Shown: one piece after another, positions 18,224 through 29,102 of the stretch
Numbering within the stretch: the stretch's first letter is position 1
Layout: the number at the start of each line of letters is the position of its first letter
Origin: Prolixibacteraceae bacterium
GTDB taxonomy: Bacteria; Bacteroidota; Bacteroidia; Bacteroidales; Prolixibacteraceae
DNA length: 35,260 bases
Direction: 5' to 3'
NCBI GenBank assembly: GCA_023251475.1
Contig: JAHEYS010000064.1
Coordinates: 1 to 35,260, forward strand
Translations under genes and position numbers: made by a program
The notes under the pieces: model-generated
Databases searched by the model: none
What the model was told of the DNA's origin: nothing
The model's input: the letters and a program-made list of their open reading frames with translations, nothing else

Positions 18224-18922
18224 ATGGGAAATCAGGCAATGATGCTGTTCGATGATCTTGTTTCTATCTTTTATCCACGGTTGTGTGCCGGATGTAATAT
18301 CCCGCTTGTAAGAGGAGAGGAGGTACTCTGCCTGAATTGTCTCGCCGACCTTCCCCGAACCAATTATCATCTTAATATGGAAAATCCTGTATTTCAGATT
18401 TTTATTGGAAGGGTGCGTATTGAGCAGGCAACCTCCTATTGCCGTTTCGATAAGGGTGGACGATTACAACATCTTTTACATCAGCTTAAATACAAGGGTA
18501 ATCGCGAAGTTGGACGAAAAATGGGGAGCGTTATGGGATTTGATTTGGTCCAAAGCAACTTATACCAGGATATTGATGCCATTATTCCGGTTCCCCTGCA
18601 TCCGAAAAAGGAGAAAAAAAGGGGGTTTAACCAAAGTGTTGAGATTTGCAAAGGATTATCTGAATCGATGCACCGCCCCATCGTCCTGGGAAGTCTGATC
18701 CGGGAAATTCATAGTGCTACCCAAACGCGAAAAGGGCGGTTCGAACGCTGGGAAAATGTAAGCGGGATTTTCGGGATAAAAAATGAGATCCTGTTAACCG
18801 GCAAGCATCTGCTGCTGGTAGATGATGTTGTAACCACGGGCGCCACACTTGAAGCCTGTTGCGGAGCTTTGCTGGGAATTCCGGGGGTAAAAGTGAGTAT
18901 AGCCACTGTGGCATGTGCATAG
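18224..18922 (+). CDS. comF: ComF family protein / phosphoribosyltransferase
   Basis: 232 aa; N-terminal CAGCN...CLNC zinc-binding cysteines, IIPVPLHPKKEKKRGFNQS, LLLVDDVVTTGATLEAC PRPP motif. Confidence 0.9.
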   Translation: MGNQAMMLFDDLVSIFYPRLCAGCNIPLVRGEEVLCLNCLADLPRTNYHLNMENPVFQIFIGRVRIEQATSYCRFDKGGRLQHLLHQLKYKGNREVGRKMGSVMGFDLVQSNLYQDIDAIIPVPLHPKKEKKRGFNQSVEICKGLSESMHRPIVLGSLIREIHSATQTRKGRFERWENVSGIFGIKNEILLTGKHLLLVDDVVTTGATLEACCGALLGIPGVKVSIATVACA

Positions 18923-18960
18923 GGAGAGGGAGGCAGGGAATGAAAAATGAAAAATGAATG

Positions 18961-18990
18961 AATTAAGAATTAAAGAATTAAGAATTAAAG
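18961..18990. repeat. Two tandem copies of AATTAAGAATTAAAG
   Basis: Exact 15-bp repeat at 18961-18975 and 18976-18990, preceded by TGAAAAATGAAAAATGAATG; in convergent comF/ubiX gap. Confidence 0.85.
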
Positions 18991-19034
18991 GAATTGTCTT
19001 TTGCATTGTTACTGTCGCTCCATCATCCGGTTTC

Positions 19035-19628
19035 TTAGGCAAGCCCTCTGTCAGTCATTTTCTCAATTCCCTGCCATCTGAATCCTTTATTCTCAATACC
19101 TGCCAGATCGAGTACCCGGTTTATCACAGTATCTACAACCTCCTCAACCGAATTCGGAAGGCTGTAAAATGATGGTGTTGCAGGTGCAATAATAGCGCCC
19201 GCCTCGGTTAAAATTGTCATATTTTTGAGATGGATCAGGTTGTATGGGTTTTCGCGGATAACCAGGATTAACCTTTTTCGCTCCTTGAGCATCACATCGG
19301 CCGCGCGTGTGATCAGGTCGTCAGAAACACCAGCTGCAATCCGGCCTAATGTTCCCATCGAACAGGGTATAATGATCATGGTATCATATCCGGCGGAACC
19401 CGAAGCAAAAGGGGCAAAAAAATCATTCTTCCCATAAACTTTGAAATCGCCTGTCAGATCATCAGCAGAGGTTCCCAGTTCATATTTCCAGATCTCCCTG
19501 GCATTGGAAGAAAATACAATATCCAATCGTTCAATCTGATTCCTGTTTTCCGACAGTTTGTCGAATAACTGTTTGGCGTAAACAGCGCCACTTGCACCGG
19601 TTACTGCAATTATGATTTTCTTTGCCAT
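19035..19628 (-). CDS. ubiX: UbiX-family flavin prenyltransferase
   Basis: 197 aa; MAKKIIIAVTGASGAVYAKQLFDKL, IIPCSMGTLGRIAAGVSDDLITRAADVMLKERKRLILVIRENPYNLIHLKNM. Confidence 0.93.
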   Translation of the reverse strand: MAKKIIIAVTGASGAVYAKQLFDKLSENRNQIERLDIVFSSNAREIWKYELGTSADDLTGDFKVYGKNDFFAPFASGSAGYDTMIIIPCSMGTLGRIAAGVSDDLITRAADVMLKERKRLILVIRENPYNLIHLKNMTILTEAGAIIAPATPSFYSLPNSVEEVVDTVINRVLDLAGIENKGFRWQGIEKMTDRGLA

Positions 19629-19751
19629 TAATCTTAATTTTTTCTATTGTTAGTAAGAATCTTAATGAAAAGATTTTAAACAGATGCAGCAATTCAATAT
19701 AAATACAGTATTCACCTGTTCTCACGAAGTTATTATAATTGAATGCAATTC

Positions 19752-22700
19752 TTACTGTACAAGCGTGAACCTGAAACTAACTCCAAAATTCGAATTGGTA
19801 GTCCGGTAAGCGTTCGAAATAAACGGACTGTTCATAATTCTGTCGTAGAATAGCCTCACAATAAAAACTTCACTCAGGTTATAATCGGCCGAGAACTTAA
19901 CCGAGAACGACTCCTGCCCTGCAGTTGTCTGGTTATTCTCTTCAATCAGCTTCCGAAGTACCGTCTTGTTTTTTCCGTAAGTAAGATCGGCCCTGACATT
20001 TAAATCGTTATTCAGCATTTTTTGCGAACTCTTTGTCTTTACAAACAGTTTCATGTTTTCAAAACGGTAACCGAGCCCCAGACTCGCCTCATTGTTATAA
20101 AGTTCCATCGCCTGGTTATTGGTCAGGCTGAGCATCACATTTCTTGTTTTGCGATACTCGAAACGTGAGGTGACATTATTTAACCAGGTAATGTCAATAT
20201 CAAACAGCGGATTGAAAGTTTCGTTAATATTGATACTGGCGATGTCATATTTTGAAAGGAAATTTTTCTGGGCATCAAGGACATAACTATAGCCATCATC
20301 CTCCGCCTTATAATTAAGATTTGAGATATAGGATCCAATGCTATAAGTTGACCTGTAGTCGTGTATAATGCTCATTGACTTCATGATATCTTTGAGTCCC
20401 TGAATCTTGTTTACCACGCCTGAATACTGAATACGCCAGTTTGGCATCATAAATTTTGCGGATGGGAATGGTGATAGGGGGATAGTTTCAGCGCTTTTAC
20501 CCGAATAGGCAGCGAGGAATGCCGGGATTAAAACCTCCTGGGAAGAGACGCCATAACCGGCAGGAAAGCCGGTATTGGGATCAAAATTTCCCGGGGAATA
20601 TCCATAATCCGCATTTGGAATCCTCGACCGGTCGAGCCGACGTGCAATCACCTCCCGGTTTTGCCTGAACTGATTCCAAACCTTTGAATCCTGCACCTCT
20701 GATTTTCCAAGGCTCTCAAATGAAGAACCGATCGAAATGATAGACATGCTAAAATTCCCGTTAAAGGATTTATTATAACCTTCCCACCCATTCTGGTCAT
20801 TAAAGATCAGAAATTCAGAAGTGTTGGCCGAGAAGTTACGGTTGGCATTGATATCAATTTTCAAATCGGGGATCGGAACCAGTTTAGCCCTCAGATTAAA
20901 CCGTGTATTCTTACTCATCATGTAAGGTTTATTCAGGATTGTATCGGTGGAAACCCAGCCTTTCTGAGCAGCCTGTTGTCCGAATCCGGCACTCTGAACG
21001 CCAAAAATAAAGGGCAAACCGGGGGCCATCAGCCTGTTCCCGTCATCGCTCTGATAATCTGACGACCCAAAAAAGTTGGTTCCGGGTAAATAGCCGTAAA
21101 GACTTGTCCCGCTATTTTCGGTATAGGAGATGTTCACATTATAGAGCATCATCAGAAAACGGGCCAGATACTCATCCAGGTGCAGATTAACCTTTGCAGA
21201 TTTGTCTTTCCCGCCGGTTACTTCAACGATGGCCTTTTTACAGTCCGATTCCGGGGTGAAAAGGATCCGGTTTTCGTTCACCACTTTTACTTTCCCGTTG
21301 ATCACTTTCCCCTTGTCGTCTGTCACCCTGACCGTTACATCTGTGGTGCCCAATTTATGAAAGACCGATTGCGGGATATTCTTCTTCAGTACAGCATTGG
21401 CATCCTTGAATCTTGCGGTTGAGATGCCGTTTATTGGATTAGCCTGCCCTCTTTTGATCTGGGCATCTCTCCTTCCCCGGCTAAATTCACCATACTTCTG
21501 ATTAACTCTTTTCAGGTAGGGAACCCGGTTATAAAGTCTTATAAAATCAGCCTGACCGTTTAACTGAATTGCACTTGAATTATTGATGCTGTTGCCAACA
21601 ACATAATTACTTTTTGTAATCGGGGCCACATCCCAGTCGTATCCTGCCTGATATATAGCTGATGATGAGATCCATTCCAGTAATGGCAATTTATTGATCG
21701 GGATGGTATAGGAAATATTCCAGGTGTGATGGTAATGGGTATTCCGCCCCCCGTCCATGATATTTTGCCAGATCGTATCCCGCCTGGCCTGGTAGCCCGG
21801 CAGATTCTTGTCAAGTGCCCCCAGTGGTTCATCAATTCGGGATGAATTTACGGCAGAAAAATCGATTTTCAGACTTCGTGTAAGATCAAAACGGAAGTCA
21901 TAATACCTGTTCCAGTTAAAATCTTTCAGGTATGTTTTTGGCAGGATAAAACCAGGGTTGGTGATATCGCGGTATTGCACTGAACTACTGGTACGGTTAA
22001 TATCGGAACGGAATGAGATTTGGCTTGGTACAAAATTAAGGTTAAAATCACGCACCAAAGCCAGAGCCGGAGCTTTTAAGAATTTCACATTTTTAAAAGG
22101 GTCTATGGGGACCGGACGACTTACAAAATTGTAATTCAATAAGGCCCGCGTATTTATCGTCTGGTCCAGCGAGGTGGTAATATCGCCGTGTTCATAAAGG
22201 TTATGAGCATAAGTAAGCGAGAAATTCGAAATATCATAAATCTTTGGCGACCCCGTTTTGTTCGGCTTAGTAATCTGTACATTCGTCAGATTAATACTTT
22301 TCCGTGTGGTGAACGTCTGAGAGATCTGTTTAATCGAATCACGGGCATGAGAATTTGCGGCACTGGAAAGTGCGTCAGACAGTTTTACATCTTTGTCCAA
22401 CGGGGAATATTCGGGTGTTGCGACCGATTTGGAGATACCAATATAAAGGGGAATTCTTACCCCTGATTCCTCCTTAAAAAACTTGCCGAGTTCAAGATTA
22501 GTGGAGATATCGTATTCATGAGTGTCATCCAGTGTACGCTGCCCCATCTTTGAATCAATGCTTCCAAATCCTGTCGTTGTAATCCGCCCGGCAATTGAGT
22601 AGCTCCCTAAATCGGCCAGATTACCGGAAACACGTCCAATAGCGGCCCAACCCCCATTTTCCTCGAAATTCGTCAAACGCAGTTCATTGACCCATACCTC

Positions 22701-25700
22701 AACCGATTTAGGGCCAAGGGTTCTGCCCCTCTTATTGCGGATCCCTATCATGCCCACTTCAACCTGCGAGAGGTCAGGGTTTCCCTTTAGTCTGATCCTG
22801 TTCTTATTCCCGTTTACACCCGCATGAATCTTCTCGTATATATCACTGAGCGTGATAAGAGATCCTCCCTTTCGCATCTCTGCATTCCGGTCCAGTTTCA
22901 GTTTCGGGAGTTCATCCAGCGGAATATAGACCCGGTTATTTTCGGGCCAGACGGCCAACCGGTCGCTCTCTTTGTTGCTATCATAATATCCTGGTGTAGT
23001 GAGCTTTAAAGGTATTTCATATTCGTAATAATTATACTGGAAGTCAGATCCGAAACGAACGAACAGGTAGAGATCGTCATCACGCAGGGTGGTCCCCTCC
23101 ATCTCCTCGGCATGGACCTCCAATTTGAGGGTTTTGTACCTGCGCATATCAATCATCATGGTTTTAAATGCTCCCCGGGCATCTCCGGGGTTCAGACCGA
23201 TCGTTCGCAGAACCATCGATTGCTCATTCAATTGGGTTAATTGTGCATTGGAAGGATCGATCACCCTGTCAACACCGGGGGGGACAATATAATTAACCGG
23301 TTTCCGGTTACTGTTCTCCTCCACATTGACTGCAGAAATTTCAAACTGCGTATCCTGTCCCGGAATACTATTATCCTCGGTGAGGTCCTTATCGTACCGT
23401 CTCCAGTTGGTGCGGACAAGGTCCATGGTTGCAAACCGCATTACCACAGGTTTTTGCCATCCTTTCAGGAACATCCTGATAAAACGGATCGATCTGAAAT
23501 CGTTGATGGCGCCATAGACTTTGTCGGGTGAGCTTACAGGTATCCTGAACTGATACCATTTAATTGTATCCTTGTTGCCACTTAGAAGGGTCACCGGTGA
23601 GGTCTTGATATCCGAGATATAGTTTTTACCCAATACCATATTATTGCGGTCGATCCTGAGATGATACTGATAATAGGCTTCATTTTCGTTCAGGGTATTG
23701 TCGTCATTAATATCCTCTACATCAGGGATAGAGGTCGCAGCAGTCGGGTAGCTTTCCGGTGACTGTGAAGAGGTGGGTGAATTACCCTCTGTCCTGGAAT
23801 AGTATTTATACCTATCCAGGAGGTTTTTTTCCTTCTGATCGTAGTCTGTGCCTCGAAAATAGTGATAGTCGTCGCTCGATGGGTCTTTTTCTGCCTGCGA
23901 CAGCGCGGCGGTATCAGCGACCAATTTACCCAGATTACTGATATAGTTGCCAAAAAAACCTTTTTCATCCTTCGAACTTAACCCATCAAGGCCGATATCC
24001 TGATTTACACGGGCAGCAGGTGTGTTATCAAAGGCTTTTACCAGGGATTGCTGTTTTGAAACCCTGCCCCAGGCCGTTTGATCCGTCTCAGCGCTATTGC
24101 CATCTCCAGGCAACCCGTTTTCAAATGATTTTCGTCCATCGCGCAAAATATCCTCGGAAACATTTCCCAGGTTGAAATAGAGATCGCCGCCCGGATTTGG
24201 GTCTTCACTTTTATCCATTGCAAAAGGATCCATCAGCCAGAATTCAATGTATTCGACGTTGGCCGCCTCGAAGTCGCTGGTTTCAATCTTCCGCATGATC
24301 CCTCCCCATCTTGTTTCCGGTGATTTCAGCGCCCCGCTTCGCTCAACACCTGAGGAGTAGGAGGAAGGGGAAACTTCATAGTTGTATGAGCCCCGTTCAG
24401 CAGGAGAATAGGAGAGGTCGAGGGTTGGAATATTTGTGGGCTGGCCTGCAGGTGTTTCCCGATCAGGAAATATCTCATACTGAAATACTTCCCTGACCCG
24501 ATGATCGTCCAGTAAACCCTGTTTGGAAAGATAGGAAGGGGCTGTGCGGCGCTGCATATAAGGATCGATGATGTACCACGAGAGCTGTGACCGGTTATAC
24601 CCGCTGGCAAGGTCATTGATTAAATTTCCTTCCGGAAAGAGTTCATTGTTCTGGGGAGTACTTGCGATTGACCATCCTATGAAAGATTTAAGGTTAATGG
24701 GTGTTTTTGCCCCCTCAAAATCATCAAGGTAAGCTGCCCCTTCTTTGGAAATTACCTTAGAGTGTCCCGGGAATAATCTGGCCCACTCAGCCTCCACTGC
24801 AATCTTGGATTCCACATTTGTCTTAAGAAAAGGGAGGGCATTTACCATCCTGGTAATCATCCCTGAAGTGGTATTATAAGAGCCATTCAATCCGAGCATA
24901 AGGTTTGAAATCGGATCTTCGCCATAATTTACTTTTTGATAGAGCGGTTTCTCGTGGAGATACATCAGTGTTGTTCCGATGTTGAAATTTTTGCTGAATT
25001 CGTAATTAAGATGTGTTCCCAGCATGGTTTTTTGTTGCATACTGAAAAGATCCTGGCTTTCGGTTGAGATTGAAATCGGGGTTCCCGACTCGAGTAAACC
25101 CTGATTAATGATTTTTACCTTACCTTGTGTATAATCGACAATAAAATCAACATCTTCCTGAAGCTGACGCCCGCCTGCCAGCACCTTGACAGAACCACGG
25201 GCAATATTGATCGCATCGAGCGAAATATCGGTGCTTGATGATCCTTTATAACTTCCGGTCAGACGATACTTATTTTTTTCCGCATCCTGAACTGCCGCTG
25301 TTTTTGTCTTATCGTACAGGCTCCGGAAGACATACTTTGATATTGCCCCGGCATCGCCACTGAATTGCCGTTCAAGGTTCGAACCAAAAGGTTCTATAAC
25401 CGGAAATATGATGCGTCCACGCTGGGAATTGACAGTAATCTGCTCCAGAAAATCGAATATCCCGTCAGGATAGGGGTCAAACTGTTTGTTCAGGTGATCA
25501 AGATTCATCACTCCGAGCAGGATCTTTTCCTTGAGTGGGCCATCAGGGAGATAGTTTAAATTTGATCCTGCTGCATCATTTTTATAGAGTACATCCATCT
25601 TAAATTCATCTCCTGAAATTCGAGCACCATTGATATTGTAGATGTTTTTCATCATCAACCTCCAGTTTTTAAATACCGGATTTAAATTTGTCCCTTTCAG

Positions 25701-27248
25701 CAATTTCAGAATCAGTGTACCCGGAGCTGCAATTCCGTCAGTTGAGAACTCTCCGACCTGGAATTTCTCTCCGTTCACGGTGTACTGATATGCAACTGCC
25801 AGAACCTCATCATTATTAACAGATTGATTTAATGATATGTATCCAATTTGCCGGTTAATGGTATATTCTGTTGAATCGAGTAAACGGGCATTCTCAATTT
25901 TTTCATAATCGCGCCCTCCCACAAAATCACGGGCCGATAACGGGCCCAGTGTTGCGGTGAGCCGTGCAATATCACGTATACCCGAATAGGTAGTGGACAT
26001 CTCCTTATAAAGTCCGTTGATATCATTCCATGGATAGGTATTGAACGGAAAAGCGAGCCCGGGGGTATCACCAAAGGCGGGATTAGTCTGATTCTGCATG
26101 TTTATCTTTTTCTCACCAAGATCCATTAAAGCCAGAATATTACGTGATTCCTGAAACCGGCTTGATTTATTGGTCACCCAGACCTCGATCTTGTTGATTG
26201 TAACTGCCGATTTTATAATGGGCAATTCCTGAAGCGCTTTATCATAATTTTCATAAAAATAGTGGCTCAGCAAAAAGTGGCGGTTGGCATCGTAATCGGT
26301 AGCGTTAATTTCAAACTTTGATTTTTCGGCTCCCCCTTCGGTATTGATCACTTTTGTCTCCCCTTTTTGCTGGGAAAAAACTGTTGATACCGATAATTTT
26401 CCGAATTGCAAATCGGTCTTGACTCCAAAAAGATTAGTCCCTCCCCTGATCAGGGTCCCGGTCAGCGGCATTGAAACATTGCCCGCCTCCACATTTTTCA
26501 CGATATCGTCATCGTTACCTGCGTAATCCAGTTTTATCTTGTTCTCAAAATCGAAGGTTGCGTCGGTGTTATAGTTAAACCTCATTTTTAACCGGTCACC
26601 AATCTGGCCGTCGAGGTTGACATTTATCTTCTGGGTGAAATCAAAGGTAGTATTTCTCTGCATCCGAACCGGGATTGAGGGATTTTCGATTCTGTTGCTT
26701 TTGACCCCCAGGCTCATTTCGACATAACCCTGTGGTTTGATATTCACAATATTTGAACCGAAAACCTTATTGAAAGCCTCCCCGCTAATCCGGAACTGGG
26801 GGACAAGCTGCGATTTCTGATCCAGCGAATTCTGCGCCATTTTGTTCCTCCAATAGTGATCGATCGATTCCCGAAGGTCATTTCTGAGAAATTCTTCCCT
26901 GGTGAGGGATAATGGGAGGCGATAATCCATTGTCCCTATTTTTTCGGAGATCAGGTAATCTCCTGAAATTGGGTCATATTCGATGACAGTATGAATATTT
27001 GAAGGTTTTTTCAGATATAAGGCGGATGAGTCGGCTGATCCCGGTTTTGCAAAAATCTTCTGATCTTTAAATGGAAAAGGGAGGGAACCCACGGTATCCC
27101 GACGCACGGAATCCTGACCGGTAAGACTGCTCAGTAATGGATCCTCCATTGACAAATCATTACTGAACCTGGCAATACCATTGCCGGATAAAGCGGAAAT
27201 AATCAAAAGAGTTAAAACCACTATTGTATTTAACGATACCTGTCGCAA
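19752..27248 (-). CDS. sprA: Cell surface protein SprA (type IX secretion translocon / gliding motility)
   Basis: 2498 aa single ORF; NIKPQGYVEMSLGVKSNRIENPSIPVRMQRNTTFDFTQKINVNLDGQIGDRLKMRFNYNT, KVEVWVNELRLTNFEENGGWAA, C-terminal beta-strand-rich; size and motifs typical of SprA/Sov. Confidence 0.95.
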   Translation of the reverse strand: MRQVSLNTIVVLTLLIISALSGNGIARFSNDLSMEDPLLSSLTGQDSVRRDTVGSLPFPFKDQKIFAKPGSADSSALYLKKPSNIHTVIEYDPISGDYLISEKIGTMDYRLPLSLTREEFLRNDLRESIDHYWRNKMAQNSLDQKSQLVPQFRISGEAFNKVFGSNIVNIKPQGYVEMSLGVKSNRIENPSIPVRMQRNTTFDFTQKINVNLDGQIGDRLKMRFNYNTDATFDFENKIKLDYAGNDDDIVKNVEAGNVSMPLTGTLIRGGTNLFGVKTDLQFGKLSVSTVFSQQKGETKVINTEGGAEKSKFEINATDYDANRHFLLSHYFYENYDKALQELPIIKSAVTINKIEVWVTNKSSRFQESRNILALMDLGEKKINMQNQTNPAFGDTPGLAFPFNTYPWNDINGLYKEMSTTYSGIRDIARLTATLGPLSARDFVGGRDYEKIENARLLDSTEYTINRQIGYISLNQSVNNDEVLAVAYQYTVNGEKFQVGEFSTDGIAAPGTLILKLLKGTNLNPVFKNWRLMMKNIYNINGARISGDEFKMDVLYKNDAAGSNLNYLPDGPLKEKILLGVMNLDHLNKQFDPYPDGIFDFLEQITVNSQRGRIIFPVIEPFGSNLERQFSGDAGAISKYVFRSLYDKTKTAAVQDAEKNKYRLTGSYKGSSSTDISLDAINIARGSVKVLAGGRQLQEDVDFIVDYTQGKVKIINQGLLESGTPISISTESQDLFSMQQKTMLGTHLNYEFSKNFNIGTTLMYLHEKPLYQKVNYGEDPISNLMLGLNGSYNTTSGMITRMVNALPFLKTNVESKIAVEAEWARLFPGHSKVISKEGAAYLDDFEGAKTPINLKSFIGWSIASTPQNNELFPEGNLINDLASGYNRSQLSWYIIDPYMQRRTAPSYLSKQGLLDDHRVREVFQYEIFPDRETPAGQPTNIPTLDLSYSPAERGSYNYEVSPSSYSSGVERSGALKSPETRWGGIMRKIETSDFEAANVEYIEFWLMDPFAMDKSEDPNPGGDLYFNLGNVSEDILRDGRKSFENGLPGDGNSAETDQTAWGRVSKQQSLVKAFDNTPAARVNQDIGLDGLSSKDEKGFFGNYISNLGKLVADTAALSQAEKDPSSDDYHYFRGTDYDQKEKNLLDRYKYYSRTEGNSPTSSQSPESYPTAATSIPDVEDINDDNTLNENEAYYQYHLRIDRNNMVLGKNYISDIKTSPVTLLSGNKDTIKWYQFRIPVSSPDKVYGAINDFRSIRFIRMFLKGWQKPVVMRFATMDLVRTNWRRYDKDLTEDNSIPGQDTQFEISAVNVEENSNRKPVNYIVPPGVDRVIDPSNAQLTQLNEQSMVLRTIGLNPGDARGAFKTMMIDMRRYKTLKLEVHAEEMEGTTLRDDDLYLFVRFGSDFQYNYYEYEIPLKLTTPGYYDSNKESDRLAVWPENNRVYIPLDELPKLKLDRNAEMRKGGSLITLSDIYEKIHAGVNGNKNRIRLKGNPDLSQVEVGMIGIRNKRGRTLGPKSVEVWVNELRLTNFEENGGWAAIGRVSGNLADLGSYSIAGRITTTGFGSIDSKMGQRTLDDTHEYDISTNLELGKFFKEESGVRIPLYIGISKSVATPEYSPLDKDVKLSDALSSAANSHARDSIKQISQTFTTRKSINLTNVQITKPNKTGSPKIYDISNFSLTYAHNLYEHGDITTSLDQTINTRALLNYNFVSRPVPIDPFKNVKFLKAPALALVRDFNLNFVPSQISFRSDINRTSSSVQYRDITNPGFILPKTYLKDFNWNRYYDFRFDLTRSLKIDFSAVNSSRIDEPLGALDKNLPGYQARRDTIWQNIMDGGRNTHYHHTWNISYTIPINKLPLLEWISSSAIYQAGYDWDVAPITKSNYVVGNSINNSSAIQLNGQADFIRLYNRVPYLKRVNQKYGEFSRGRRDAQIKRGQANPINGISTARFKDANAVLKKNIPQSVFHKLGTTDVTVRVTDDKGKVINGKVKVVNENRILFTPESDCKKAIVEVTGGKDKSAKVNLHLDEYLARFLMMLYNVNISYTENSGTSLYGYLPGTNFFGSSDYQSDDGNRLMAPGLPFIFGVQSAGFGQQAAQKGWVSTDTILNKPYMMSKNTRFNLRAKLVPIPDLKIDINANRNFSANTSEFLIFNDQNGWEGYNKSFNGNFSMSIISIGSSFESLGKSEVQDSKVWNQFRQNREVIARRLDRSRIPNADYGYSPGNFDPNTGFPAGYGVSSQEVLIPAFLAAYSGKSAETIPLSPFPSAKFMMPNWRIQYSGVVNKIQGLKDIMKSMSIIHDYRSTYSIGSYISNLNYKAEDDGYSYVLDAQKNFLSKYDIASININETFNPLFDIDITWLNNVTSRFEYRKTRNVMLSLTNNQAMELYNNEASLGLGYRFENMKLFVKTKSSQKMLNNDLNVRADLTYGKNKTVLRKLIEENNQTTAGQESFSVKFSADYNLSEVFIVRLFYDRIMNSPFISNAYRTTNSNFGVSFRFTLVQ

Positions 27249-27258
27249 AATATTTTTT

Positions 27259-27840
27259 TTAAAAACTCTTTAATGCAATCTTAAGAAGCTGTTCCACTGT
27301 CAGATCGGGCTTTGCAGCCATGATCTGGTCTATGGAATTTTCAACTGCTTTTTTATTGAATCCCAACATTTCGAGGGCGCTTAAGGCTTCATTTCTGACA
27401 ACCATATTACCCGATCTGAATATTTTATCCGTGACCACCCCTTTGCCCACCTTATCTTTGAGCTCGATAATTACGCGCTGGGCAGTTTTAGCTCCAATTC
27501 CCTTAATGCTTTTGAGGAGGTTCACGTTGTCAGTTAAAATCGCATTACTAAGGTCTTCAGGCAGATAAGAGGAAAGCATCATGATTGCTATGGATGCGCC
27601 AATTCCATTGACAGAAATCAATAATCTGAAAAAATCACGTTCATCCTGATCTGAAAAGCCATACAATAAATGGGCATCCTCGCGTACCACCTCATGAAGG
27701 AAAAGTTTAGCCTCTTCACTCCCCTTTAACCGGGAATAAGTGTTGACAGAAATGTGAAGAAAATACCCCACGCCAGCTGCTTCAATTACAACACCGGCCG
27801 GAGTTATTCCGGAGATAGTCCCTTTGATATATTCGTACAT
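27259..27840 (-). CDS. ruvA: Holliday junction branch migration protein RuvA
   Basis: 193 aa; MYEYIKGTISGITPAGVVIEAAGVGYFLHIS, HhH motifs LLISVNGIGASIAIMML and LKSIKGIGAKTAQRVIIELKDK; 10 nt before sprA. Confidence 0.95.
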   Translation of the reverse strand: MYEYIKGTISGITPAGVVIEAAGVGYFLHISVNTYSRLKGSEEAKLFLHEVVREDAHLLYGFSDQDERDFFRLLISVNGIGASIAIMMLSSYLPEDLSNAILTDNVNLLKSIKGIGAKTAQRVIIELKDKVGKGVVTDKIFRSGNMVVRNEALSALEMLGFNKKAVENSIDQIMAAKPDLTVEQLLKIALKSF

Positions 27841-27869
27841 CCCAATGGTATTAAATGATCGTCAAAACG

Positions 27870-28931
27870 CTACTCCCCGCCGGTTCTGTCAATCTCATGC
27901 CTTTGCAGGGGATTTTTTGAAAGTATCTCAAACCGTTTTCTGTTTTCAAAAAGATCTATTGCCAGGTAAAGGGCGTTGCGAAATGATTCTTCAGATGCTG
28001 TTCCGTTACCTGCAATATCATAAGCGGTTCCATGACCAGGAGAGGTACGGATAATGGGCAATCCGGCCGTATAGTTTACTCCCGATTCAAATGCAAAGGA
28101 CTTAAAAGGAATCAAGCCCTGATCGTGATACATCGCCAGTGTGGCATCAAATTTCTTAAACTCTCCGGCACCAAAATAACCATCTGCAGGGTAAGGACCT
28201 AAAGCGATGATCCCCTCTTCGTTAGCTTGCCTGATTGCCGGAAGAATAATCCGTTCTTCCTCATCGCCGATAACGCCACCATCCCCTGCGTGAGGATTGA
28301 GGCCAAGAACAGCAATGCGTGGTTTTCTGACTGAAAAATCTTCGAGTAATGTTTTATGCAAAACCCGTAAGTTATTTAATATCCGCTCCCTGGTGAGGGA
28401 GGCAACGATCTGGTTTACGGGAATATGTCCGGTAACAACACCTATTTTCAGGATATCGCTGATCATCAGCATCAGGTAGTTTTTTGTTCCAAACTCCTTG
28501 GCAAAATACTCAGTATGACCCGGAAAATTAAAGCTTTCAGATTGAATGTTCTCCTTGTTAATCGGGGCAGTAACCACGGCATCAATATCTCCCGATTTAA
28601 GATCACGGACCGCAGCCTCAAGTGCAGATAAGGCAGCCTCTCCGGCCATCTTTGTCGATTTTCCCAACTCAACTCTTACCTCTTCACTAACACAGTTAAT
28701 GATATTAGGTCGCTTATTGTTAGCCTCTTTGGCCGTATTAATATTGTTAAATGTGAAAATTTCATTGTCCATCGCTTTCCGGTAGTAAGCAGCCACCTTA
28801 GACGAGCCATATACTATCGGGGTGCACATCTCAAGTATTCTGCTGTCAGCTAAAGCTTTAATGATTATTTCGTATCCGATTCCATTAATATCACCGTGGG
28901 TGATCCCCACTTTAATTTTATGTTGCTCCAT
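27870..28931 (-). CDS. pdxA: 4-hydroxythreonine-4-phosphate dehydrogenase
   Basis: 353 aa; KVGITHGDINGIGYEIIIKAL, VVTAPINKENIQSESFNFPGHTEYFA, GLNPHAGDGGVIGDEE, ATLAMYHDQGLIPFKSFAFESGVNYTAGLPIIRTSPGHGTAYDIAG. Confidence 0.95.
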   Translation of the reverse strand: MEQHKIKVGITHGDINGIGYEIIIKALADSRILEMCTPIVYGSSKVAAYYRKAMDNEIFTFNNINTAKEANNKRPNIINCVSEEVRVELGKSTKMAGEAALSALEAAVRDLKSGDIDAVVTAPINKENIQSESFNFPGHTEYFAKEFGTKNYLMLMISDILKIGVVTGHIPVNQIVASLTRERILNNLRVLHKTLLEDFSVRKPRIAVLGLNPHAGDGGVIGDEEERIILPAIRQANEEGIIALGPYPADGYFGAGEFKKFDATLAMYHDQGLIPFKSFAFESGVNYTAGLPIIRTSPGHGTAYDIAGNGTASEESFRNALYLAIDLFENRKRFEILSKNPLQRHEIDRTGGE

Positions 28932-29102
28932 TCCACGCCATTTAAAGGTTAATAAACAACCGTATTTTTAACCGGTTGATTTGTCAAATATAAGGTTTAT
29001 TTGAGAATATCATGTGTGAATTAACACCGAAAAGATCTATTTGGTTCCCTGAAGATTAAAACTTAGCGTGCCACTTTCCGGACAAAGCTTACATAATGCT
29101 CA

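Noticed and set aside
18794-19042. Minus ORF covering the comF/ubiX gap
   Set aside because: Translation of the AATTAAG tandem repeat (ILNSLILNS); low complexity and antisense to comF.
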